A stretch of 64,000 nt of DNA, taken from the NCBI GenBank assembly GCA_037179385.1, contig CM074188.1, positions 21,841,318-21,905,317 of the forward strand, read 5' to 3'. The notes beneath the pieces were generated by a model. The model made no database searches, was not told the DNA's origin, and saw only the letters and a list, made by a program, of their open reading frames with translations. Of the stretch, positions 44,990 to 56,737 are shown one piece after another. The stretch comes from Holothuria scabra (taxonomy: Eukaryota; Echinodermata; Holothuroidea; Aspidochirotida; Holothuriidae). Made by a program: the position numbers and the translations under genes. Each line of letters starts with the position of its first letter. The first letter of the stretch is position 1.

Positions 44990-45252
44990 ATTCTCTCCTC
45001 CCAAACATGCACCAATTCTCATAACCTTACTTATGCCCCTCCCACATTTGTCTGAACAAACTCAATCCAGGTTTATTGCTTCAGGGTGAGTATAACAAAG
45101 CTCAATATGCATAACTCAGTACAGTTTATGCTGTGAAATGTAACCTTTGGTAATCTGCATTTGAATAAGCTGTCAGTCAAAGAGCTGAACTAATTGAGAA
45201 TTTTGGTACTCCCGTACAAGAATTGTAGTTTGGGTGAGAGGAATTGTTGTAA
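44990..45252. mobile_element. TTAA MITE, copy 2 (diverged, inverted)
   Basis: GAATTCTCTCCTCCCAAACA to TTTGGGTGAGAGGAATTGTT, with the shared interior CTTCAGGGTGAGTATA and GCTGTCAGTCAAAGAGCTGA. It sits ~190 bp upstream of the TBCA start codon. Confidence 0.6.
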
Positions 45253-45437
45253 ACTGCCTCAGTGCTAGTGTACGTGGGGCCTGCTCGATTCAGTAATGTT
45301 TGCTGGATTTTACCTTACTCGTCCTGGGGAAAAATTTATGCAACACCGGCGCGCTTTCAAGTTAGTGATTAACCACGGACTTGTGATTAACTCCTGCGAA
45401 TTTCTGAAGATATTTCGGAGCAAATTCTCAATTGAAA
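45253..45437 (+). promoter_or_regulatory. Probable TBCA proximal promoter / 5'UTR
   Basis: 185 bp between the MITE copy and the ATG with a modest CpG content (for example CACCGGCGCGCTTTC). No TATA box or initiator could be assigned with certainty. Confidence 0.35.
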
Positions 45438-45496
45438 ATGGCTAGTAAAGATCCAAAACTGAGGACCGTGAGCATCAAGGCCGGCGTTTTGAAAAG
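45438..45496 (+). CDS. TBCA: TBCA exon 1 (coding part)
   Basis: 59 nt from ATG, 19 codons plus two bases of Arg20. The donor is AAAAG|GTTCAT, weak after position +2, but the phase matches exon 2. The ~180 nt upstream contains several CpG and is a plausible 5'UTR/promoter stretch. Confidence 0.9.
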
Positions 45497-48400
45497 GTTC
45501 ATTATTTGTGGGCTAATTATGAAATGTGATTAAATATTTGGGCCTAACTTATATTTCACTACCGTCGTACCGAAGCAAGTGGATGATACAAGTTATACTT
45601 AACGTTAGGCGTAGGCTAACTTACGGTATACTGGTTTCGCAATTCACTAACCAAAGACATGTATTGTAAGACACAAAAGGCAACCAAGAAGTTGATGTGA
45701 TGTGATGTAAGGGGTCACACTGTCTTTCATACTACCTGCTAGGCCTAGGCTAAGTACAGTAAGGGAGCCTGGGTAGGATGTTAAACTGCAAGTGCAGTTT
45801 ATAGTACCCTTTGCCACAACTGCCCTTGGGCAAGGTGTACCTAGCCCTTGAACAGGACCCAGCATTACTATACACTTTGCTATACACTTCATTTCTGGGC
45901 CCTTGCCCGGTATACACAAAAACACAGCTCACTTGCCTACTCACGCATGAGTAGGCATCCCTCACGTCCCCAAAAAGATACCTTTTCTCACCAAACTTTC
46001 CACAGATGATCTTTGTCATCACCTTCACCTTCCACACAAGTCTTTTAGTTTTAACGAAGTAGGCCTAAGACCTTTAAGAGGGAAATTTTGGCTGGATAAT
46101 TCTGCGAGTAACTTTAAGCCTGTGCAGATTATTTTTTCAGTTGAAGAAGTCAGTGTTTGTCATGTGATCTCTTTTAAAACGGAGAAACCTACGCATTGAC
46201 TGTACAATTTTGTAATGTACAGAGAGCTTACTATACGAAGTACAAGTATTGGTGCTAATTTAGAATCCGTGCCCGGAAGTAGACATAATTTTACTCACTT
46301 CACAACTTCCAAAAGAGGGCGCTGAAACTTTAAAGTTTTTTTGGTTTTTCTTCTTTAAGTAAAAAACCCTTTTCTTTTTTTCCTCACTCGAGAAACAACG
46401 CTATGAGTGTGTGCTGTGGAAAGAAGTGAATGGTTAATGCTGTGGAAGAAAGAAAAGCATTGTTAGTACCGGGACCCGAACCCTCGACCCTAGCGGTATA
46501 GCGATTCTATCATGAAGACCAGCGCGCTTGCCTACTGCGCTACGAGCGCCGTTGCCGGTGAATGGGTTAAAAATAATATAAGTACTGTCTAATAATACTA
46601 TCTATTACATATAGCTATAGGTATACGTATATACCTATACCTAAAGCTAACTGTATGTACTTGAGAGTGTACACATATATGTACAGTATGAGATACGTAT
46701 ACGTAAAGCTTTATATACCCCTACGTATACAGTTCCTATGCATGCGCGCGCGTACACCTGCATATGGCCCACCCTAACCCTATACCTATGCGTACGTAAC
46801 CCGTATACTATGCGTACGTAACCCTAACCTTATTACTATGCGTACGTAACCCTAACCCTATTTCTATGCATACGTAACCCCTAACCCTACAGCTATGACG
46901 CAGTTCCGGGCACGGATTCTAAATTAGAGCCCAAGTATTGACTAGCTGCGCTTACTAATTGGTCTTCGACAGCTTGTCTAGCGGAAGTCCTTCCCATCAT
47001 GCAACACAGTAGCATGATAGACGTACGTTAGCAGCACATAACTGGGACTGGCTGCTACATGCACAGTATAATATACAAACACAGCGCCTTCAGCTGGCTG
47101 CTCCACGTGCATCATTAAAAGCGCTCAGAGAACGGGTGTACTTCAATTGGCAATAACATGACACCCTCCCTAAATAATTACGTTAGAAGCGGGGAATTCC
47201 CACACTTTTAAAGAAGCCCCTTCATTCATGCACGCAAGCAGCCAATCAGTGAGCACGATTCTTCGTAACTGAAGTTTGTTCCATGTACAGGACGAAGCAG
47301 CAGCGTAATGATTTTCAGCCAACAGTTACCGTGTAGAATTGCTGCTATGAACGCTGTTGGTCTTGATAAACAGTGATCGGAACTTTTTTGAAACTTTTTT
47401 CAGTTCATGACTTACAAACACTCATATGTGATACAAGGACAGGAATAAATATGGTTTGAAAGCTGAACTTGTTATTTCTTGAAAACTGTTAATTTCAATT
47501 TGAAAGTTTTGGAGACATACACCAGTAGTGAACTGACAAGTGGCTGATGAAACTGAACTATCACGGCCAAGTGCACAGTGGCACACAAGATACTTTAAAG
47601 ACACTTTGGTGTATGCAGATGTTAAGTGCTTTCAAATTTCATTGTAAATTATGTTCATTACAAATGTATTGGTGTTATTGAAGTAAAGTATGAATTCTAG
47701 GCCACCGGCAATTTCATTTAGTAAAGCATTTCAGTAGGTCATATAAGAATCACTGATTTATGGACAGTGCTTGAATTGGAGAACCTTCTTTGCATGTATG
47801 TGTGTACTGCACTAATGCGTAGAGTCAATTACAATGCTGCGTCAGTTTATAGTGAGTGAAAGCGGGTTTACTTGTATAAAATCGGGGATCCTTTTAGCTT
47901 TAGGTAAGTGTCAATTTCCTCCCAAACTTCGAGTGAAGCAGTCTTATTTACAGTGTAGACTAATAAACTGAAGATCCGTGCCAAACCATGACACAACTTT
48001 TAGAGTTTTTAACCAAAATACATACTGATGCAGTAGGGAGCAACATGCACCGTAGCAGTTAGCTGTGTACAAAGACCAGTCAGTCACGTACGTACGATCA
48101 TACAAAAGAATTAATCTGTTTACATGTCGAAATTATTCGCAAAAGAGCATGAATTTAAAGCAGTTCACAGCTCCTAAAATACGTAAAATCGCAGAGCTTC
48201 CGGGGGCTTTGCCCCCTGGACCCCACTAGGGACCCTAAGGCGGGCCCCTTGACCCCACGCCAAAGGGGCAATCACTTTGCGATCGTGTTGATGCCTTCGG
48301 CATCGATGAGGATAGTTCGATAGATGACCGCCCAGTTTGGCAAGAAACCTGGCTAGAACCCTGGTATGGGATGTTCTTGGCTTTTGCGATCTTGGGGGTT

Positions 48401-51400
48401 GGTGTGGAGTTGATGTTGAAGGCAGTTGTGGGTGGATTGGAGCGTCTTTTTTTGTTTGTGACAAATCTTAGTTTTGGTTCCGTGTTTTGTGTGTGAGTGG
48501 TTGGTGGTTAGTGTTTGTGATTTGGCCAGCCAGTTTGGGTTGTCTGTTTGTTACAATGTTCCCATTTCTATGTACTTTTTTAAAAGAAGGGAAAGAAAGA
48601 AGAAAAGAGAGCCTGCAGTCTGACAAGTGGCAGCACTACAAACTGTAGTGTTAGTTTTGAAGATGATGCTAAAGTTGCTTCTCCTTTAAAAGAAGGTTCT
48701 ACAGTGGCATCAAGTTTTGATTTGTTAGAGGGGTACTTATTCTAAGCATTTGGGTGAAATTTCCATAGCAATCCAATGTGTGGTTCCCAAGATCTCAGCA
48801 GGCAAAGTTAACAAATTTTCAATGAAATGTGAGCTTGAAGCAAGCACATACAGTGTGGCATCACATCCTCACATTAAAAGTCCAATTCTCTCACCCCAAA
48901 CAGTACCAATTCTCCTAATACTTAAGCCCCTCCCACAGTTGTCTTAAATTCATCCTCATCCAGACACAATATCAGTTTAATGCTTCTGGGTAAGTAAACT
49001 GTAGAAAAGCTCAAGGTGTATAATCAAAACACTCTCAGTATAGTTCATTCTGTGTAATATCAGCTTCAGTATTCTGCATTGTTTGAATTAGCTGTCAATC
49101 AAAGAGCTGAGTCAATTGAGAATTTTACATGACTAAAGTACATGTATTGTTGAGTTGTAGCACATGCCCTACTCGTAACATACATTTATTTAGACTAATT
49201 GGAAGAAACTCTCATTTGAAAATGCAGATGCAGTAAAGAAAAGACATCCTACGAAAAAGAAGTTCGTGACCAAGAAGCTAAAGTAGAGAAAATGAAACAA
49301 GAAGGCAAAGATGAATATGACATCAAGAAACAGGTGATTACTGCACAATTAATTATTCCTTAAATCCATTAAATAGAAGAGAGCCTTCTCCATATGGCTG
49401 CTGGATCAACCCAGACATACGGTGTATCCCCTTAAAAATGCCCTGGGGGTGTTACATTTTTGAGGGGTTTATCTTAATAAAAAATGAACTTACCGCTAGA
49501 ATCTACACTAGTGTTATCTTGTGTCTCCACACTTCAACATGTTAGGTATGGCTCTTGACATTAGCCTACTGTTGTAACGGTAGCGTTAAGCTTTATCTGT
49601 GGTTTTGGCCTGTAGCGCGAGGCAGCCATGGCTTCACAGTTGTTAAAAATTTTGAGGGGGGCGTTTATTAGAGGGAGGGCGTTTATTAGGGATTATACAG
49701 TGTTTGGTATATTGCCATGTTGCTAAATATTGCTGACTAAATTTTGGTTGAGCAACAACCTTAAAAAGGCTGTAGCTGGCCAGACTTAAACCAATCAGAT
49801 ACTGAGCTGTAAAACTCCATCTAAGTTCAGATACTGAGCTGTAAAACTCCATCTGAGTTCAGATATTGAGCTGTAAAACTCCATCTGAGTAAATAACTAC
49901 ATTTTGATTGATAAACTTTTAAATAATTTACTGCTGTTAAGTATGATTGATGAATGAGAACTTCTGCATGCCTATTTTTTTCCATTTCATTCATTTTATT
50001 GACATTTACATATTTAGCCCTTTGATTCAATAAAAAAGTGTTCTTAGTGAAAATAAGTACTTACTGGGGACAACTTACAAAAAGATGTACAGTTAGAGTT
50101 GCAGGATCTTCATGATTTCAGGACATTGGGCATCTTGAGCACAAGTCTTAGGAAATGCATTTTGCTAGAAAAAAAGTTTTCACTGTGGTCACTGTGTTTG
50201 GAATGATCAAGGTTGGGGAGAGTTTTACATTATATTGTTTTATTTTCATAATCTTTTAAGATGTAATTATTACTGTACAAACATACTTGAAATACAGAAA
50301 CCATTTCGCACCTACAGTCTTGGACAAAACTTGTCAGGACACCCCACTCCTCTATCCAATGTTGACTACTGCCATGCTGTTCACAGCAAAGATCCGCTCT
50401 TTTGGATGCAACATTGGGGAGGGGGGGGGCAGAGGTTTCATGTTAGCCGACTAACTGAGGTTCACAAATACTATGACGAAGTGTTCCAATGGTTTTGTCC
50501 AAGACTGTAGACCTCCTGATGCGAAAATTTTTTTCAAAGGGAAACCTCCTCAGAACCTTTCACCAGACTAAGAATCCTGGTTAACAAATTTATTCTCTTC
50601 TAACATCTGGGAAGAGTCACAAAAAGCAAAGATGTACTGTGTAAAGCTTGTGAGAATGAGTAATTCCCAACAAAAGAAAGAAAACATGCACAGTAGACAA
50701 CCAGTGTTCTACACTGATTTAACTTTTGTTCTGGTGCTCCAAAGATTGAAGTTAAAAATTGATTGCTGTTTACAGTATAAAGAAAGGGGATTTAAAAAAG
50801 GTTTCCCAACATCGACCATAATTTTAATATGGCTCAGTCTCTAATGACTTAGTACATTTCTGATCATGATTACTCAATGAGCTTTTTTTCGTATTGGAAA
50901 TGAATAAGAAGGAAACAACCAACATAAATTGGAACAGACATTGAACCTAAGGGCAGAAAATATTTACAATGAGAATATATCACCCTTTGCAAATTTTGTC
51001 AACAAACAGCTGGGGAAGAACATTGCAAAACTACTTAGAAGAAAAACTAACAAGAGCAACATAGACCTACATAAAAGATATTACTCATTCTTGTAGCAGA
51101 TAGCTCTCACAGACAGGAGTTTGTTGTATCTGTGTGAACAATTCTACAGTACAGTACTTTGGAACTTCAGACCATATTAAGCTTTCCAGGTGCAAGAAAG
51201 TGACTAAAGGAGGGGGGAGGGAGGTAGGAAAGTAAAATTTCTACTTTGTTTTGCTTGTCTTGGTCAGAATTTTTTTGCTTTGCATTTGTTGATGATTACT
51301 GTAATTTAAATGCTTTCAAAACTGTGTTGATGAAAATTACATGAAGCTTTTGAAAGTGTAGTCTTTAAATAGACCAATTGGGAAATACATTTTACCAACA

Positions 51401-53007
51401 AATAAAATCCAAAACAGATAAAGAGGGAGTCACAAAAGATAACAGTTATTATTTTCTCCCTAGGAACATTGGAATCTCACATTATACATTTTTTCATTGT
51501 TAACAGTTTCAAATTTAAGTCATTAAAGAGTAATTTTCATAAAAAGGTCTATCTCATTCTCATTTGATGTCAGAAGAATCATGATTTTTTCAGTTTCACC
51601 TCAAAATTGCACTATGAATGTCAAATCACTGATCTTGCATATGCATTCTCTGATGTGATACTTTTTCCTTCCCAGCATGCATTGTACACAGAGGATCCCC
51701 CACTTGTCTATTGATTTCTTGTTTGTTTCTCTATGTATCTCAAACAGATAGAGGTCTTGGATGAATCCAGAATGATGATACCAGACTGCCAGAGAAGAAT
51801 AAATGCAGCTTACCTTGATTTGAAAAACTGTGTGGTGAGTTAATGCACTACTGCAGCATAACTTTTTGATGTTATGAGTAATTCACTCATAAACATGCTT
51901 CTCCTGAAGCATGGAGATTCATTTCTTGAATAAATTAGATTTCCAGGTCTGCTACAAATCAGATTCTTAGGAAATTTAAGAGTGTGTTCAGTGTGTTCTT
52001 ATGTTAAATGTTAATAGATCTGAGTTCCTATTTTTTACCTTCAGTGGGTGTGCAAATACTTGCTCCTTGCACAGTGATTTGGGGCAAGTGATGGTGTGCA
52101 ATTGCACTCTCACACCTCAAGGCCTTTAGGGTGTGTGTGAGGCAAAGTATCAATGCCTCCCTATCTTCTCTCACCTAGAATGAGGAAAGAGGAATCTATT
52201 TAGCGGGAAAACAAAACTACAGAGGCTTCAATCTCACCAAGCATCTGCAATTTCTGGCTTTTGAAATATTGTGAGATGTTCAGTTGATTTGATTTTTTCT
52301 GCCTCATAAATTCATTTGAATATTGGTCCTTTGTAAAGAGCAGGGTAATCAAAAACAGCTGGTAACCGGCGACAAATCGCCTTCTACTTTTCGCATTTGC
52401 CCCTGCCTACTTTTCACTATATCTCACATTGACTGCTTGGTTGCACATGGCTAGATTTCCAGATGTATCCTCCTACTTCTTTGAAATTCTGATGAGGGAG
52501 TATCATGCCCTTAGCAATACCTTCAGTCCAAGGATAACTGCAATTTCAGGACCATAAAAAAGTGCATAATTTGTAAATATACATCGTTGAAGGTAAATTT
52601 ACCTCAAAAGTCATAAAATATGCACACCACTACATTTCGGTACCCTCACATATTCAAAAAGGGGAGGGGGTCAGAGGGGAACTGGTCTCATAACATGCTC
52701 ATGTTGGTTATTTATCTGGCAGTCCTCTAAACATTTCTTGTTATCACAAGGGGTCCATGTATGGAAAAAAGACTAAGAACCTGGGTCTTGGAACTTACGA
52801 AAATGTGATAGAATGTGGCCAAATCCAGAATCTGAAAGGTTCAACCTTTTGATGGACATGTGGTATAAACTAACTGTTCAAAGAAGAAATGATTCTGAAA
52901 CACTACTTTTTTTATCCTAGGAAGCAGAACAGAATCCTGAGGTCATAGAGTCAGAAGTCTACAAGGAAGCTCTTAGTTTACTTGAAGCCAACAAGCCATC
53001 TTCATAG
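45438..53007 (+). CDS. TBCA: Tubulin-binding cofactor A (tubulin-specific chaperone A), complete, 4 exons
   Basis: Exons 45438-45496, 49228-49333, 51748-51834 and 52921-53007 join in frame to give 112 residues (vertebrate TBCA is ~108). The protein begins MASKDPKLRTVSIKAGVLKR, continues SYEKEVRDQEAKVEKMK and DEYDIKKQ, then ESRMMIPDCQRRINAAYLDL, and ends EALSLLEANKPSS. The DESRMMIPDCQRR block and DIKKQ are hallmarks of the family. TBCA is a small cytosolic three-helix protein that captures beta-tubulin released from the CCT chaperonin during tubulin heterodimer assembly. It lies head-to-head with INTS14. Intron 1 (3.7 kb) holds an inverted-repeat element and a TTAA-flanked MITE copy. Confidence 0.96.
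46251..46931. mobile_element. TIR element (681 bp) carrying a tRNA-like segment and telomere-like repeats, 8-bp TSD
   Basis: Ends begin GGTGCTAATTTAG and GGCTCTAATTTAG (minus); beyond these the arms are identical through AATCCGTGCCCGGAA. CAAGTATT is duplicated at 46243-46250 and 46932-46939. Inside lie a tRNA-like stretch (46466-46550, minus) and repeats of GCGTACGTAACCCTAACCCT (46765-46890). It sits in TBCA intron 1. The superfamily is not assigned; an 8-bp TSD with GG ends fits Merlin or an atypical hAT. Confidence 0.75.
46466..46550 (-). pseudogene. tRNA-like sequence
   Basis: The minus strand has an A-box-like TAGCGCAGTAGGCAAGCGCG and a B-box-like GGGTTCGGGTCCC, with CAT in the anticodon-like region. 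There is an extra ~14 nt between the boxes and the two ends do not pair as an acceptor stem, so it is tRNA-derived and not a working tRNA gene. Confidence 0.6.
48878..49130. mobile_element. TTAA MITE, copy 3
   Basis: TTAA at 48874-48877 is followed by AAGTCCAATTCTCTCACCCC. The interior AGCTGTCAATCAAAGAGCTG matches copies 1 and 2. The other terminus is lost. It ends ~100 bp before TBCA exon 2. Confidence 0.6.
49228..49333 (+). CDS. TBCA: TBCA exon 2
   Basis: 106 nt. The acceptor is AAATGCAG; its first base completes Arg20. It encodes CSKEKTSYEKEVRDQEAK through DEYDIKKQ and ends at CAG|GTGATT. Confidence 0.92.
49334..51747. other. TBCA intron 2
   Basis: Contains the SINE A tail at 49757-49890 and a G-run at 50417-50427. 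The rest is AT-rich, with no exon recognised. Confidence 0.5.
49757..49890 (+). repeat. SINE family A tail with 3 tandem ~34-bp copies
   Basis: AAAAAGGCTGTAGCTGGCC, then three repeats of ACTGAGCTGTAAAACTCCAT with TCTGAGTTCAGAT linkers. Confidence 0.65.
51748..51834 (+). CDS. TBCA: TBCA exon 3
   Basis: 87 nt, 29 codons: IEVLDESRMMIPDCQRRI then NAAYLDLKNCV. The acceptor is CTCAAACAG and the donor GTG|GTGAGT, phase 0 at both ends. Confidence 0.94.
51835..52920. other. TBCA intron 3
   Basis: 51945-52140 is a copy of the dispersed repeat seen at 14010-14190 and 15880-16060 (GTGATTTGGGGCAAGTGATG, TGCAATTGCACTCTCACACC). Nothing else was recognised. Confidence 0.5.
52921..53007 (+). CDS. TBCA: TBCA exon 4 (terminal coding)
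   Basis: 87 nt from acceptor TTTATCCTAG to TAG, encoding EAEQNPEVIESEVYK then EALSLLEANKPSS. Confidence 0.93.
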   Translation, partial: EAEQNPEVIESEVYKEALSLLEANKPSS

Positions 53008-53614
53008 AGGGTGCTCTTCTATTTTATACATGTGCAAGGGAATAGAGAAGCTAGGCTTTGTCAGCAACTGAGGAAGAGTATTCAGTTAAAGAGACAATGG
53101 TAGGAACTGTTGAAGACAAGTATTTTAAGCATTCCCCATAAACTTAGTACTTGAAAAGTGTGATGTCATTTTGCTCTTCCTCATTCTTTCATTATGTCAA
53201 GTAAATGTTGGCATGTGTATGTCTAGTTTGGTTGACTCGTTGTGCTGCATAGTTTCTGCTTTTTAGGTTTTGTTTGTAATGTTTTTACTGTATTAAACAG
53301 ATAACTGCATTGAAAGGAATAATTGTACTTGTGACACAAAAAAAGGTATAATTTCAAAAACTGATATATCAAATAACATGTAAGTCAAATTTACACAATT
53401 GGATACATTTACTCATATAGAGTGCTTTCACTTTAGGCAGCATACCCTGCCCCTTTGGACGGGCAAAATCTAGTGTAGTACACATTTAGTGTAGCAAGCT
53501 GAGAAGCAGTAAATGACCTTTATGTGGCTGTTGCACTGAATCACTGTTGACTTTGGCACGGCCCTCTATACAGAAATGTTTTCAGAGACAGAAATTGTTT
53601 CCTCATGAATAATG

Positions 53615-53620
53615 AATAAA
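53615..53620 (+). terminator. Candidate TBCA polyadenylation signal (AATAAA)
   Basis: AATAAA ~610 nt after the TBCA stop. A variant ATTAAA at 53292-53297 is nearer. Neither can be chosen without transcript data. Confidence 0.35.
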
Positions 53621-55839
53621 TTATGAAGCATTGATAATCTCTAATGTGTTCTGGGGTAAGTAAAAATTTGCTGTGGTATCTCGTGGAGACCAAATACATT
53701 TGAAGAAGATAACTTTGGTCTGTGTGACCTTGATGTAATGTAATTAATACATTTTTATTTTAAGAAGGTCAGATATGGAGGAACAGGCTGAGACAGTCTG
53801 GCTACATTGTATCTTAAACCTGCTAAATATTTGTAACATTTTAAGTCTAGCAAGTGGTGATTGGTTAGAATACTGCTTACTTCTTACTGTAAAAGATAAT
53901 AGGGGACTTAAAATTCCAAGTGTGCTCGAGACAAGAATTTCTCTTACTTGATAGTTTTCTTGACAAGTCCTGTAACAGCCAGATTATTCACCTCTTCAAG
54001 AGTCTCACATATTTTGTGGACCAATTGAAGTTTGTACTACTTTGTGACTGCAAAATGGTGGCTAACCTCCAGAGAAGGTACAGAACATGAATTTTTGCAA
54101 GTAGGTGGTATTCCAACACACTACATTCATTAGCCTGATTTCTTAATTATTTTCTTCACATATCATGGTTTCTAAGATATTCATATCTATGTTGCAAGGC
54201 AGGAATAGGTATACTGTTCATAGATTCTTCCACACACGCAAAATGGCTCATAGTAGGCACCACTTGCGCATGGTTTGTAAAAAAAATTTCATATAGCAGA
54301 ACTAAACATGGCATCAGACTCTCAGGAAATTTTACATTGTAACCCTCCATGGGTCAAGCTAATTTACCAGTTCCCTCAAAGTGTGTGCCACCTGAAGAGC
54401 TAATGATGGTTACCCATATTACCCAAGCTTTCCTCTCATTTTATAGTTGGGCTACATCTTCCTCAGCAAACATATGGTTGGTAGGGCTGAATATTATCAC
54501 TACCTCCTAGCCTCTGAGACGGGTAAAAATTATTTTTGGACAACCACTTTATCTCTGTAAGGTTGTCTGATGGACAAGTAGATTTTATTTGTAATTGACA
54601 AGCTTTTCTACATCTACATGGAAGAATGTTGTAAGCTATTCAAAAGTGATACTGAAACGATATTGCCTAAAGTTCATCATTAAAATAGAAATGGAAAATC
54701 AATAAAAATCTAATGCTTTTTATTGTGGCACAGATAGCAAATACTAACAACTCTTTGTGTATCATTTTTCAGTTTGATTTGGTCAACCAAACATTATTTT
54801 GGACAACCTCTATTTGGCCCAGCTTGTCCCATGGACAACCTTAAAAATTTCCTTTCACATCCAACCTGAATGGTTTCAGTTCTACGTTTCTTATTATCCA
54901 CTTATTGCAGGGTCTAGTTTACAGATATCTGAGAAAAGCTGCAGGAATATGGCAGCCATAGTTTGCTGGAGTACACATCACAATAGCAAGACAAATTTAA
55001 TGCTTAAATTGTTTTGTGCAAAGCATCAAATGGTTGCAGTCATTCTCAAGCTTTGCTTGGGCACCTTCAATTTCCTATTTGGGACATATAACCTTGCAAT
55101 GTGTTGCAGGATATTGTATATTTGTATTGGGGTTGTGTTGGCCTTCATATTGCAGCAATCAATCTTGTTGTTTCCTGTACAGTGAAGAACATTATTTTGG
55201 ATGTGGCTGCTAATAATGAATCTCAGCATATGTCATTCCAGCCAACAGCCAAACAATATGGATTTTCTTTTACACATTTGAAGAAAGGTGAACCTACAAA
55301 AACAACCCCCCTCCCATGAAAAATGGAAGTGAAAAAGATATGCAGTGTCATTGCACTTTCAATAAGTTTCTCTTGTTGTTTGCCTCAGTTCAGTGAGTTT
55401 GTTTGTGTGCCTTTTCACATCCACAGCACCCACAGTCCTCAGTATTTTCTGACCAAATGTGAATATGTAGTTTGAGGAAGTTCTCTTAAATGCTGAAAAC
55501 ACCATCTCTGAATTAGAATCTGGTGTGCTAGGTTACTGTTTACAGAAATAGTGTTTGGTATTTACCAACTGCAGGTGTATATTTAGTTGTGAGTTCTTGT
55601 AATTTCATTACCCACAACATCATACTGTACATGATGCACTTAACAAACCTCTTCATTCTTAGATGATATTTGTGAAGTTTCTTTATCAAAATAGTTGCTT
55701 GTCTCTGGCATTATTTTTCTTGGACACTGATTTATCAACAGACTAGCAGTTGATCTTGCGGAAATTTCTTATCATGTGTGCAATTTGCAACAACTGGCCT
55801 CATTTTGTCACTGTGGTAGCCTGGTAGGGCTAGAGGTTT

Positions 55840-55970
55840 AGATGAAGTTTACAGTTCAGTTTCTAACTGATTGGTTTAATTCAGGATGGCTAAAGTCTTT
55901 TTTCTAGTTGTGGCTCACAACTAGGCCTTACTTAAACCAATTGATTAGTAATTGAGCTGTAAAATCTCAC
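55840..55970. repeat. Two SINE A tails in inverted orientation
   Basis: A minus-strand tail (CAGTTTCTAACTGATTGGTT, TCTAGTTGTGGCTCACA) abuts a plus-strand tail (CTTAAACCAATTGATTAGTA, GAGCTGTAAAATCTC). Confidence 0.55.
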
Positions 55971-56524
55971 ATTTAAATACTGTAGCTACTTGTAATCATG
56001 AGACTTGCAGTATCAAACAGGAATATCTGTCAATCATGACATTACAGTATAAACTAAGATGGTGGATGTTATAAGTAGTTGAAATGTATTGGTCATTGGC
56101 CACAGATAAATTTGCATTTTTCCTCAGTTTATGCATACAAGTGTCAGTTTTGAGGCTCTAAAGCTACAAAGACTGCATTTGGTATCATCTCTGTTGTTTC
56201 AAATTTGATGGTACTTAGCTAAAAACAATGCATTTCCAGCCGTACGAATTGGGTGTTATTTCTCATGTTTGTAATGAATAGTTATGAAAGATGTCTTGAA
56301 TGTTAATGATGAAGCAGGAGTTACTTCTTTATGCATATGTGTTTCAGGTGAGGGGCTGCCAAGCTCAAAAATGTGCGTATGAATGACATAATCTTGGTGC
56401 CTTTAGGTATGTGTTTTATTTGATTGTCTAGATAACATTGTAGCAATCGAGTCACAATTATCTATTCCAGTATTAAAATGAAACAGTTGATGCCAATCAA
56501 TGGACAGATCCGATTAACGCTTGT

Positions 56525-56737
56525 TTTTAGTGACTGTAGGCCGCCATTAGTGGGGTCCATCAGCCTAAAATCGTCTTTATTTATTGTTTACATGAATTTC
56601 AAATCCTCGTATTCAGTAAAATTGGATAATTTAAGATACAAATTAGTGTACAACCATCCATGATAGAGGTAAGCAAGGAAATCGAAAGATTAAAAGGTGA
56701 TGGACCCCAGTTATGGCCGACTAAAATCAGACCATCA
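56525..56737. repeat. Fold-back MITE (~210 bp)
   Basis: TAGTGACTGTAGGCCGCCAT with GTGGGGTCCATCA at the left end is imperfectly inverted at the right as TGATGGACCCCAGTTATGGC and CGACTA. Confidence 0.5.

Noticed and set aside
46466..46550. Functional tRNA gene
   Set aside because: A and B boxes are present but the ends do not form an acceptor stem and extra bases separate the boxes; treated as tRNA-derived.
48174..48464. 96-codon minus-strand open frame rich in P, S, H and R
   Set aside because: It begins in a decayed DNA-element sequence (GGGGCTTTGCCCCCTGG) also seen at 44.6 kb and 15.0 kb; no motif.
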